Translations under genes and position numbers: made by a program
In this document: one piece after another, positions 9,204 to 16,397 of the stretch
How positions within the stretch are numbered: position 1 is the stretch's first letter
Layout of the letters: the number at the start of each line of letters is the position of its first letter
Notes under the pieces: generated by a model
Seen by the model: only the letters and a program-made list of their open reading frames with translations
The model's database searches: none
Told to the model about the DNA's origin: nothing
NCBI GenBank assembly: GCA_005776735.1
Contig: SXOM01000477.1
Location: 1-20,715, forward strand
Source of the DNA: Pseudomonadota bacterium
GTDB taxonomy: Bacteria; Myxococcota_A; UBA796; SXON01
DNA: 20,715 nucleotides
Direction of reading: 5' to 3'

Positions 9204-10817
9204 ATGGCGTACGTACAAGGGGTGGACCTCGGGTCCTGGCGGGTTCGGGTGGCGACGATGGAGGGCAGCTTCCGTCGGTGGAACCTGCGCGACGTCGTGG
9301 AGATGGAGTCGAGCGTGGGCATGCCCGGCTCGATCGAGGCGATCCGGGCCGCCGAGCCGGCCTGGGACCAGGCCGAGCGGGTGGTGGCGTTGCCGCTGGA
9401 GCGCGGCGCGGTGCGGGTGGTCCGCCTCCCGTTCACCGACCGGAGCACGATCGCCAAGGCGTTGCCGGCCGAGATCGAGAGCAACGTGCCCTACGATCTG
9501 GAGGAGATGATCCTCGCGACGCGGCTGGTCGACCAGGACAAGACCGGCTCGCGCACCCGCGCCGTCATCACCCGCAAGGCCCAGCTCGGGGAGCTCTTGC
9601 AGATGCTCGCGGGCGCACACACCGAGCCCAAGCAGGTGGTGATCGACGCCGAAGCGCTGGCCGCGTACGCCGATCGTGGGGTGCAGGCCGTGGTGGACGT
9701 CGGGCACACCCGCACCGTCATCGCGTTGTGCCAGGGGGGCGAGCTCATCGCGGCGCGCCTGGTCCCCATCGGCGGCCACGACTGCACCCTGGCGGTGGCG
9801 CGGGCGACCGGCTGGGGCGAGGCCGAGGCCGAAGCGGCCAAACACCTGGCGCGCATCTCCGAAGCGCCCGAGGTGCGCGACGGCTGGAGTGACGGGGAGC
9901 CCACCGACGCCGGCGCGTACGCGCTGGACCGCCAGGCGCTCGCGGCGCTCACCGCCGCGGTCGACGAGCTGGCGAGCGAAGTGCGCGCGCAGCTCATCGC
10001 GCTCGAGGACGAGCTCGCCCTCGGCGTGGACGAGCTGCTGCTCGCCGGGGGCGGGAGCCTGCTCGGCGGGCTCCCCGGTCGCCTCGGCGCGTGGTGCGGG
10101 GTGCCGGTGCGCGCGGTCCTGGTCCCCGGGGGCCACCCGCCGTCGTGTGCGCTGGCGGTGGCGCTCGCGCGCGTCGCGGCCGGTGAAGTGTCGGCGACCG
10201 ACCTGCGCGTCGGCGAATACGCCTACCGGGGCCACGCGGACATCCTGTGGAACGTCGTCGCGTGGGGCGGGCTCGCCACCGCGGCCCTCTTGCTCGTGGG
10301 GGTCGTCGTCGTGGCGCTGCGCACCACCCAGGCGTGGGACAAGGCCAGCGACCTCGACGGGCGCATCGCGGCGACCGTGCAACGCCACTTCCCGGCCGTG
10401 AGCGCCGACCGCCTCGCGGACTCGTCGATGGCGCTCGCCATCTTCCAGGGCGAAGCCGACACGGTGAAGGCGCGGGTCGACGCGCTCGCCAACGTCGTGG
10501 GCGGAGAGCCCCCGACCTTGGAGCTGTTGCGCCACCTGTCGCAGACGCTGCCGCCGAACTCCGAGGCGAAGATCGACGTGCGCGAGCTGACCGTGAGCGC
10601 CGAGGCGATCTCGATGAAGGCCGAGACCGACAGCTACGAGGCCGCCGCGCGCATCGAGGAGCGGCTCAAGGCCGACGCCACCTTCTCCCAGGCCCGCAAG
10701 TCCGACGAGAAGAAGTCGGGAGACTTCTTGCTGTTCAACCTGAGTATCCCCCTGGGACAACCCGAGGTGGAGACCCCCGAGACCGACGCCCCGGCCACGC
10801 CGGGCCAGGAGGGATGA
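9204..10817 (+). CDS. gspL: GspL, T2SS inner-membrane platform protein
   Basis: GspL links the ATPase GspE to GspM and the pseudopilus. The 537-residue protein starts with an actin-like (PilM/ASKHA-type) cytoplasmic domain: VQGVDLGSWRVRVATMEG, LPFTDRSTIAKALPAEIESNVPYDLEEM, VVDVGHTRTVIALCQGG and LLLAGGGSLLGGLPGRL. One membrane span follows (about 351-373), then a periplasmic ferredoxin-like part resembling PilN/GspL, ending in a Pro/Thr/Glu-rich tail. GGAG at 9194-9197 overlaps the end of gspK and is 6 bases from the ATG at 9204. Confidence 0.93.
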   Translation: MAYVQGVDLGSWRVRVATMEGSFRRWNLRDVVEMESSVGMPGSIEAIRAAEPAWDQAERVVALPLERGAVRVVRLPFTDRSTIAKALPAEIESNVPYDLEEMILATRLVDQDKTGSRTRAVITRKAQLGELLQMLAGAHTEPKQVVIDAEALAAYADRGVQAVVDVGHTRTVIALCQGGELIAARLVPIGGHDCTLAVARATGWGEAEAEAAKHLARISEAPEVRDGWSDGEPTDAGAYALDRQALAALTAAVDELASEVRAQLIALEDELALGVDELLLAGGGSLLGGLPGRLGAWCGVPVRAVLVPGGHPPSCALAVALARVAAGEVSATDLRVGEYAYRGHADILWNVVAWGGLATAALLLVGVVVVALRTTQAWDKASDLDGRIAATVQRHFPAVSADRLADSSMALAIFQGEADTVKARVDALANVVGGEPPTLELLRHLSQTLPPNSEAKIDVRELTVSAEAISMKAETDSYEAAARIEERLKADATFSQARKSDEKKSGDFLLFNLSIPLGQPEVETPETDAPATPGQEG

Positions 10818-11419
10818 TGAACGTCTTCGTCGAACCGCTGCGGGCCCGCTTCGGCGGCCTGGTCGCGGACATGAGCCCCCGGGACCGCGCCCTGTTCCTG
10901 GGCCTGGTGCTCTTCGCCTACCTCGGCGTGCTCGGCGTCGCCGCGTGGGGCGGCAACGCGCTGTTGCGCGACGTCCAGTCCCGCATCGCCACCAAGCAGG
11001 CCGCGCTCACCCGCCTGGAGGCGATGGAGGGGGAGTATGTCGCCAACTCTGCCAAGGTGGTCGAGATCGAGGCGTCGATGCGCGCCAACGGAAAGCAGGA
11101 CTTCACCGCGTACGCCGAGAAGGCCGCACAGAAGACCGGCGTGGCGACCAACCTGAAGGCGGTGCGCGAGAAGGGGTCCACCACCGAGGGCAACCTCATC
11201 GAGAAGACGTACACCGTCGACCTGGAGAAGGTCACGCTCGGCCAGCTCACCGACTTCCTGTTCGAGGTCGAGGCCAACGGCTACCCCCTGCGCGTGCGGA
11301 CGGCCCGCCTGAAGACGTCCGGCCCGGCCGGCCAACGGCTCCTCGGCGCTTCCTTCGAGGTCGCCACCTACAAGCTGGACGAGAGCGAGGCCCCCGCGGC
11401 CGAGGGAGGTGCGAATTGA
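10817..11419 (+). CDS. gspM: GspM, T2SS inner-membrane protein
   Basis: GspM is a bitopic inner-membrane partner of GspL. The protein has about 200 residues: a short cytoplasmic N-terminus with MSPRDRALFLG, one membrane span (about 25-46), a coiled-coil-like segment (LLRDVQSRIATKQAALTRLEAM) and a small periplasmic domain with the GspM/PilO-like ending (TLGQLTDFLFEVEANGYPLRVRTARLKT). ATG codons are in tandem at 10814 and 10817. AGGAGG at 10807-10812 is too close to the first (1 base) and acceptable for the second (4 bases), so 10817 is preferred, overlapping the gspL stop by one base. Position between gspL and gspN supports the call. Confidence 0.9.
   Translation: MNVFVEPLRARFGGLVADMSPRDRALFLGLVLFAYLGVLGVAAWGGNALLRDVQSRIATKQAALTRLEAMEGEYVANSAKVVEIEASMRANGKQDFTAYAEKAAQKTGVATNLKAVREKGSTTEGNLIEKTYTVDLEKVTLGQLTDFLFEVEANGYPLRVRTARLKTSGPAGQRLLGASFEVATYKLDESEAPAAEGGAN
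11405..11411 (+). promoter_or_regulatory. Strong ribosome binding site fixing the gspN TTG start
   Basis: GGAGGTG is nearly a perfect complement to the 16S rRNA tail. Its GGAGG core ends 6 bases before a TTG at 11416 that overlaps the gspM stop (TTGA). No ATG or GTG is suitably placed, so the TTG is the best start. Confidence 0.65.
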
Positions 11420-12726
11420 TCCGCTGGGCGCTGTTGTTGGCCGCCTGTGGCGGCGCCGGCCTCGCCGGTCTCGCCGTCGGGTTCTACACCACCTTCCCCT
11501 CCGAGGATGCGGCGGCGTTTGCCGAGTACCGCTTCCACGCGGCGAACAAGGACTATTCCCTGGACGTGGGCGACGTACGCCCGTGGTGGTTGCCCGGTGT
11601 CCGGGCCACGGAGGTCAAGGTCTACACGGTGAAGAAGGGCCGGAAGACCAAGGACGATCCGGACCCGGTGGCCACGCGCAACGAGATGATCGCCCTCGAT
11701 GCGTTGGCGGTGCGTCTGCAGGTCTTGCCGCGGCTGATGGGCAAGTGGTCGTTCGGGTACACCGCGGAGCTCCTCGACGGGGCGATCGACGGCAGCTTCG
11801 CCACCGGCGAGTCCGGCGTGGAGCTCGACTTCACGGCTTCGGGGCTCGATCTCGGCCAGGTGAGCATCGACAAGGAGGACGTGTCGGTGCGGCTCGGCGG
11901 TAAGCTGCAGGGCCAGAGCGACCTCAAGCTCGACGCGGAGGACGTGAAGGCGTCCACCGGGTTTGTGGAGCTGTCGTTCGATGGGCTTCAGTTGGCCGAC
12001 GGCAGCAAGGTGATGGGCCTGGACCTGCCCGTCGTCTCGTTCACCACCGCCAAGGTGCGCCTGGAGGCCCAGGAGGGCAAGCTCGTGGTGACCGAGGGAC
12101 AGTTCGACGGCGATGTGTTGGACATGACGTTGTCCGGCGACATCTCGCTGAACAAGAAGCTCGAGCGCAGCCGGAACCGGCTGGAGCTGGCGGTGACCCT
12201 CCCCGAGGACCTCGACAAGCTGGCCCGGTTGGCCCCCCAACTCAAGCGGGCACGCGACGACGAGGGGGCGTACCACTTCAACATCGGCGGCACGGTGCTC
12301 AGCCCCACGTTCCGACCCGGCCGCGGCACCAGCACCAAGGTCGCGCGCGGCGACGACGGCGACGGCCCTGGCCCGCGCGGCCTGGGCGAAGCCGACCTCG
12401 GCTCGCGCGACGACGCCGACCCCGAAGCGGAGCGTGAGGAGCGCCGGAAGCGCCGCGAGGAGCGGATCAAGGAGCGCAAGGAGCGACTCCGCAAGCGCCG
12501 TGAGGAGTCGGCAGGGGTCGGGGGCGGCGAGCCGAACGACGAGGACGGTCCGCGCCTGCCTCCGCTCGAGCCGGTCGACGAGGCCGACCGCGAACCGCGC
12601 CGCCCGATCGAGGACTTCGGGGGAGGGGACGAGCTCGAGGACGACGGCGGCATGGGCAACCCGCGGCAGCAGATGCCGGACATGGGACCGCCCGAGAACT
12701 TCGAGCCGCCGGAAGACGAAGAGTAG
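11416..12726 (+). CDS. gspN: GspN, T2SS accessory protein with charged C-terminal extension
   Basis: GspN is found in a subset of T2SS operons, typically last, and is anchored in the inner membrane with a periplasmic domain. From the TTG at 11416 the 436-residue protein has an N-terminal span (MIRWALLLAACGG...), then a beta-rich domain (to about residue 302) of the GspN/AsmA-like type: WWLPGVRATEVKVYT, MIALDALAVRLQVLPRLMGKW, repeated amphipathic strands, and DLDKLARLAPQLKRARDDEGAYHFNIGGTVLSPTF. After it come about 130 residues of low complexity: an Arg/Glu/Lys-rich helix (about 338-366) and a Pro/Asp/Glu-rich tail. The extension is not part of the usual domain. The next gene begins 7 bases after the stop. 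Confidence 0.88.
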   Translation: MIRWALLLAACGGAGLAGLAVGFYTTFPSEDAAAFAEYRFHAANKDYSLDVGDVRPWWLPGVRATEVKVYTVKKGRKTKDDPDPVATRNEMIALDALAVRLQVLPRLMGKWSFGYTAELLDGAIDGSFATGESGVELDFTASGLDLGQVSIDKEDVSVRLGGKLQGQSDLKLDAEDVKASTGFVELSFDGLQLADGSKVMGLDLPVVSFTTAKVRLEAQEGKLVVTEGQFDGDVLDMTLSGDISLNKKLERSRNRLELAVTLPEDLDKLARLAPQLKRARDDEGAYHFNIGGTVLSPTFRPGRGTSTKVARGDDGDGPGPRGLGEADLGSRDDADPEAEREERRKRREERIKERKERLRKRREESAGVGGGEPNDEDGPRLPPLEPVDEADREPRRPIEDFGGGDELEDDGGMGNPRQQMPDMGPPENFEPPEDEE

Positions 12727-12733
12727 GCCGCGC

Positions 12734-13381
12734 ATGCTTCCGCGCAAGGCGCTGGGGTCGTTCCTCATCGCCCTGGTGTGTGTCTGGGCGTGGAACAGCC
12801 CGCTTCTGTTGCCGGCCAAGTGGGTCGTTGTGTTGTTCCACGAGGTCGGACACGCGCTCGCGGCGGTGGCGACCGGCGGGGAGGTGGTGTCGTTGAAGGT
12901 GGGGATGGACCAGTCCGGCGAGGTGCTGAGCCGGGGCGGGAGCAGGTTCGTCACCCTCAACGCCGGCTATCTCGGTTCGCTCGCGTGGGGGCTGTTGTGC
13001 CTGGTGATGAGTCGGACGCCGGTGGGCGCTCGGCTTGCAGCCGCGGGGCTGGGGGTGGGGCTGGGCGCGGCGGCGCTGGCCTGGGCCCGACCGGTGTTCT
13101 CGTTCGGCTTTGCGTGGGTGTTGGTGTCGGCGGCGGCGTTCGGTGGCCTGGCCCGGTGGGCGTCGGCCGGGGTGCTGGCTGCGGTGCTGCGGGTGCTGGG
13201 GGTCTTCTCGATGCTGTACGCCGTCGGCGACATCGTGGACGACGTGCTCCTGCGCCCCGGAGCGCCGTCCGACGCGGCGATGTTGGCCGAGCTGACCGGA
13301 ATCCCGACACTCGTGTGGGGGCTGGCGTGGACGGCGTTGTCGCTGGTGGTGATGGTTCGGGTGGTGCCGCGAGTCGGGTGA
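12734..13381 (+). CDS. Small membrane metalloprotease of the M50 (site-2 protease) type
   Basis: This 215-residue, very hydrophobic protein has the zinc motif HEVGH (H36, E37, H40) in its second hydrophobic segment, followed by ATGGEV, as in M50B-like peptidases. NAGYLGSLAWGLL (76-88) matches the family's conserved second region. GDIVDDVLL (165-173) is a candidate for the third, acidic zinc ligand (D166, D169 or D170). About six membrane segments can be seen. These enzymes cut proteins within the membrane; the substrate here is unknown. It is the last gene of the T2SS gene run, 7 bases after gspN. The ATG at 12734 is chosen because the upstream frame is only a shadow of gspN. Confidence 0.85.
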   Translation: MLPRKALGSFLIALVCVWAWNSPLLLPAKWVVVLFHEVGHALAAVATGGEVVSLKVGMDQSGEVLSRGGSRFVTLNAGYLGSLAWGLLCLVMSRTPVGARLAAAGLGVGLGAAALAWARPVFSFGFAWVLVSAAAFGGLARWASAGVLAAVLRVLGVFSMLYAVGDIVDDVLLRPGAPSDAAMLAELTGIPTLVWGLAWTALSLVVMVRVVPRVG

Positions 13382-13446
13382 ACGGTGGGCGAGGGCCCGC
13401 GACCGTCCCGAAGCGCGCCGAGGCCGTCGGCCCTCGCGGCGCCGGG

Positions 13447-13464
13447 GGGGCGAGGCCTCGCCCC
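13447..13464. terminator. Perfect G+C-rich palindrome, possible bidirectional terminator
   Basis: An 18-base perfect palindrome (GGGGCGAG / GCCTCGCCCC, centre GGCC) lies between two convergent genes. It can form a 7-bp stem with a 4-base loop. No U-tract follows, so intrinsic termination is not certain. Confidence 0.45.
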
Positions 13465-13472
13465 TCACGCGG

Positions 13473-13491
13473 GGGGCGGCGACGCCGCCCC
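13473..13491. terminator. G+C-rich hairpin, possible terminator
   Basis: Arms GGGGCGGC and GCCGCCCC are perfectly complementary around a GAC loop, 9 bases after the neighbouring palindrome. The position between the ends of two convergent genes suggests a transcription end or an mRNA 3' end, but no T-run is present. Confidence 0.45.
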
Positions 13492-13539
13492 GCCCCACGC
13501 CGTCCCGCGCCACGGGGCGCCGCGTCGGGCCCGACGCCC

Positions 13540-14793
13540 TCACCCCAAGACACCCCGAATCGGCGCCCCCGCTTCGGCGTCGACGAACTCTTCAGGATCG
13601 ACGTCGCCGAGGGCGAGGAGCGTCGCGCCGAGGTGACCCGGGAGCAGGGACGTGCCCGCTTCGTCCACCTCGCCGCTCGCGAGGTCGATCGGCGTGCCGG
13701 TGAGGCCGTCGGTCCACGCGCCGACGGTGCGGCCGCCGACGATGCGCCCCCCGAAGAGCAGCGCCGACGTCCACGTCCAGTGGTCCTTCCCGAGCTGGGC
13801 GTTGGTGTTCGGGGAGCGGCCCATCTCCGAGAAGACCACGATGGTCGTCTGGTCGAGCATCGTGCCGCCGCCGGCGCCGGGCGCGGCGTCGAGTCGTGCG
13901 GCGAGGCCGCCCAGGGACGCGAAGAGCGCTTCGAATTGCATGCCCTGGAGCTGGACGTTGGCGTGGGCGTCCCACCCGCCGTTGCCGCCGAGGCCGCTCG
14001 AGACGAACCCGACGCGCGACAGGCCCTGCTCCAGGCAGTTGGCGACGATGGCGAGGGCGTCGTCGAGGTCGTCGGCGTCACCGGCGAGGGCCGAGAGGTG
14101 GGCCTCCAACGCCGTGGCACGGTCCGATGCCAGGAGCTCGGCGGCGCCGAGGCCGGCCGCGTCCGGGAGGTCTGCGCGCGCGGCCCAGCGCGCCACGCGC
14201 CGCCGAAGCAGCACCTCCTGCGCCGCCGCCGCTTCGGCGCCGAGGCCGACGACCGGCGACGTGGAGGCCGCGAGCGCCTCGCCGGACAGGAGCTCTTCGA
14301 GCTGGCGGTGGGCACCCACCCGCACCGACGCCGACGGGTACCGCCACGGAAAGAGCGGTCCGGCGACGTGGACGTTGGGCAACAGCAGGCTCCCCGACGC
14401 GCGGCCGGCGAGGACCGAGACCCAGTCGTCGGTCGCGGCGCGCCCGTCGCCGGTCATGATCCACCGGGTGCACACATCGTGCGCGACGGACGGCACCTCG
14501 ATGCCGTTGAGGACGAGGCTCCGCCCGCCCCACGACTCGAAGAAGCTGCGGACCGACGGCCGCGTGGCGTTGTCGGTGAAGTCGATCCCGCCGGCGCTCG
14601 CCGCCACGTCGGACGGGTCGTGCGCGATGGTCCCCGCGAAGTTGGGCGCGAAGACCAGCGCCGGATCCCAGCCGCCCGCGCAGTACACGAAGACGAACTT
14701 GTGGTCGGAGGTCGGCGTCTCGGCGCCCAGGCGGCGCGGTAGGCACAGCGCGGCGGCGCTCAACCCGAGGACGGCCCGGCGGGAGAGGGACAT
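13540..14793 (-). CDS. DUF1501 family protein with Tat signal
   Basis: The 417-residue product begins MSLSRRAVLGLSAAALCLPRRLGA, a twin-arginine (SRRAVLG) signal, so it is probably exported folded. DUF1501 proteins belong to the alkaline phosphatase/sulfatase-like superfamily. Visible signatures are FVYCAGGWDPA (35-45), NGGWDAHANVQ (271-281) and the family's core IVVFSEMGRSPNTNAQLGKDHW (318-339). The substrate is not known for this family. The ATG at 14793 is 2 bases after the stop of the upstream gene, and the gene ends the four-gene minus-strand operon. DUF1501 next to a DUF1549-type protein is a recurrent pairing in planctomycetes and some other bacteria. Confidence 0.88.
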   Translation of the reverse strand: MSLSRRAVLGLSAAALCLPRRLGAETPTSDHKFVFVYCAGGWDPALVFAPNFAGTIAHDPSDVAASAGGIDFTDNATRPSVRSFFESWGGRSLVLNGIEVPSVAHDVCTRWIMTGDGRAATDDWVSVLAGRASGSLLLPNVHVAGPLFPWRYPSASVRVGAHRQLEELLSGEALAASTSPVVGLGAEAAAAQEVLLRRRVARWAARADLPDAAGLGAAELLASDRATALEAHLSALAGDADDLDDALAIVANCLEQGLSRVGFVSSGLGGNGGWDAHANVQLQGMQFEALFASLGGLAARLDAAPGAGGGTMLDQTTIVVFSEMGRSPNTNAQLGKDHWTWTSALLFGGRIVGGRTVGAWTDGLTGTPIDLASGEVDEAGTSLLPGHLGATLLALGDVDPEEFVDAEAGAPIRGVLG

Positions 14794-14795
14794 CT

Positions 14796-16397
14796 TCAGT
14801 AGCTCCCGAACTCGGGGTCGCGGAGGAGGAGCCCCACCACCGCGCTCCACGCTTCGTCGGGCCCCGCCGCGGCGTCGACCGTGGCCCAGAGCTCGGTGAG
14901 CTCGGTGAGCTCGGTGGGGTCGGGCGCGCGGGACAAGACCCGCTCGTGCACGGTGGCCAGCTCGGTGGCGAGGCCCTGGGGGTCGTCGCCCAGGGTGGCG
15001 GGGTCGGCGGTGGTCGTGCCGACCAGCCGCCGCTCCGCCTGGGGCAGCGCCGCGTCCCCGGCGACCACCCAGGCGGCGGCCGCCTCCGCGGCCCGACGCG
15101 TGACCAGCGTACGCGAGACCGTGGGCTCGAGGTTGGGGGTGCGGACGCTCACGCCGTCGGCCCCGCCGTAGAGCACCCGATACCCGCTCTCGTCGCTGTC
15201 GAGCTGGTCCCACCCCTCGTAGGCCCAACGGAACCCGGTGAGGTCCTCGACCGCGGACGCGAAGGTGAGGGGACTCATCCGGCGGCTGGTCGTGGCCCGG
15301 TACGCCTCGGACTCGACCAGGTTGCGCACCAGCGCCGTGTACCGGCGGTCGGCGCCGACGAATGCGGTGCGGGCGGCGTCGAGCGTGGCCTGGTCGTCGT
15401 CGCCTACCGGCCGGCCCCAGTAGCGGGCCGCGGCGCTCTGCACCGCGCACGTGTCGAACCGCGGGTCGGCGGCCACGAGCGGGCCGAGCTGGCTCGCGGC
15501 GTCGACCGGCGTGCCGAAGTAGGCCGGTTCGATACCGAGCTCGGTCTCGGCGTAGCGCTCCCGTTCGGGGTGGTAGGTGACCAGCTCCTGCCCGTCCTTG
15601 TCTTCGAAGGGCCAGAACCCGAAGAGCGTCGCCGCGAGCGGATCGAGCCCGGAGTGGCACGCCACGCAGCCGGGCACGGTCTGGGTGGCCTCTTGCAGGG
15701 CGTCGCCCGTCGTCGCGTCGACGCCGGTGAAGCGCACCGGCCGGGAGAGGAAATCGTAACAGAGCAGGTACCGCGACAGGGTGGCGGCGCGGGTGCGATT
15801 GTAGTTGAACAGGGTGGTGGGGTAGCGCAGCCACAACCCGGACGTCATGAGCACGCCGCCCGCAGGCCGCCCGTCGACGTAGTGCGCTTCGCGCCACTCG
15901 GTCGGCGAGGTGGGCGGGTCGGAGGCGTCGACGAGCTCGACCGGCTCGACCTCGAGCAGGACCGAGTTGACCATCGTCCAGTCGCCCGTCACCACCTCGG
16001 TGTAGGGACGGTCGCCCGCGGCCACGCGCGCCAGGACCTGCGCAGGTTCGTCGCCGATGGCGCGCGTGAAGGCGTAGGTGTCGGCGTCCAGGTCGAATTC
16101 GGTGGGCTCGATGCGCAGTTCGTCGATGCGCAACAACCAGTCGGCAGCGAACGCCTCGACCAGGTGGGCCTGGAAGGCCGGCTCGGCGAGCCACGCTTCG
16201 GTGAGCTGAGCGACCTCGCCGCGATCGGCAGCGGCGAGCTCGACCGCGGTGGGCACCGTGCCGCGCAGGTCGAGGCTCAGTCGGCGCGCCAGCGCGCGGC
16301 CTTCGATCACCGGCGGGGGCGGCGGCTCGGCCGCGGAGTCGCCCGCGGTCGGGGAGGTCGCGCACGCGCCGAAGAACCACACGGTCGCCGCGATCAC
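14796..16397 (-). CDS. DUF1549/DUF1588-like lipoprotein with one CxxCH motif
   Basis: This 533-residue protein starts at a GTG that overlaps the stop of the preceding gene (GTGA). The N-terminus MIAATVWFFGAC has a lipobox-like FGAC (C12), though the signal is very short. ALARRLSLDLRGTVPTAVEL (36-55) matches the DUF1549 opening, and CVACHSGLDPLAATLFGF (244-261) resembles the CxxCH...DP segment of DUF1588 and cytochrome-like planctomycete proteins. SRRMSPLTFASAVEDLTG (371-388) and the C-terminal LLLRDPEFGSY recall DUF1553-type endings. CxxCH could bind haem c, but no clear distal ligand was identified. A TELTELTEL run near 495-503 comes from a DNA repeat. Function unknown, likely envelope-attached. 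Confidence 0.8.
   Translation of the reverse strand: MIAATVWFFGACATSPTAGDSAAEPPPPPVIEGRALARRLSLDLRGTVPTAVELAAADRGEVAQLTEAWLAEPAFQAHLVEAFAADWLLRIDELRIEPTEFDLDADTYAFTRAIGDEPAQVLARVAAGDRPYTEVVTGDWTMVNSVLLEVEPVELVDASDPPTSPTEWREAHYVDGRPAGGVLMTSGLWLRYPTTLFNYNRTRAATLSRYLLCYDFLSRPVRFTGVDATTGDALQEATQTVPGCVACHSGLDPLAATLFGFWPFEDKDGQELVTYHPERERYAETELGIEPAYFGTPVDAASQLGPLVAADPRFDTCAVQSAAARYWGRPVGDDDQATLDAARTAFVGADRRYTALVRNLVESEAYRATTSRRMSPLTFASAVEDLTGFRWAYEGWDQLDSDESGYRVLYGGADGVSVRTPNLEPTVSRTLVTRRAAEAAAAWVVAGDAALPQAERRLVGTTTADPATLGDDPQGLATELATVHERVLSRAPDPTELTELTELWATVDAAAGPDEAWSAVVGLLLRDPEFGSY
14889..14915. repeat. Three tandem copies of a 9-bp unit
   Basis: GAGCTCGGT occurs three times without a break and partly continues at the edges. 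In the minus-strand gene it encodes Thr-Glu-Leu repeats, so copy-number changes would keep the frame. Confidence 0.85.

Noticed and set aside
12434..12733. Upstream extension of the M50 protease gene inside gspN
   Set aside because: The added residues are an Arg/Ser-rich out-of-frame reading of the gspN tail; the ATG at 12734 gives a normal membrane protein start.
12957..14315. 452-codon minus-strand frame across the convergent region
   Set aside because: It crosses both hairpins and opposes or overlaps two supported genes; composition is that of a shadow frame.
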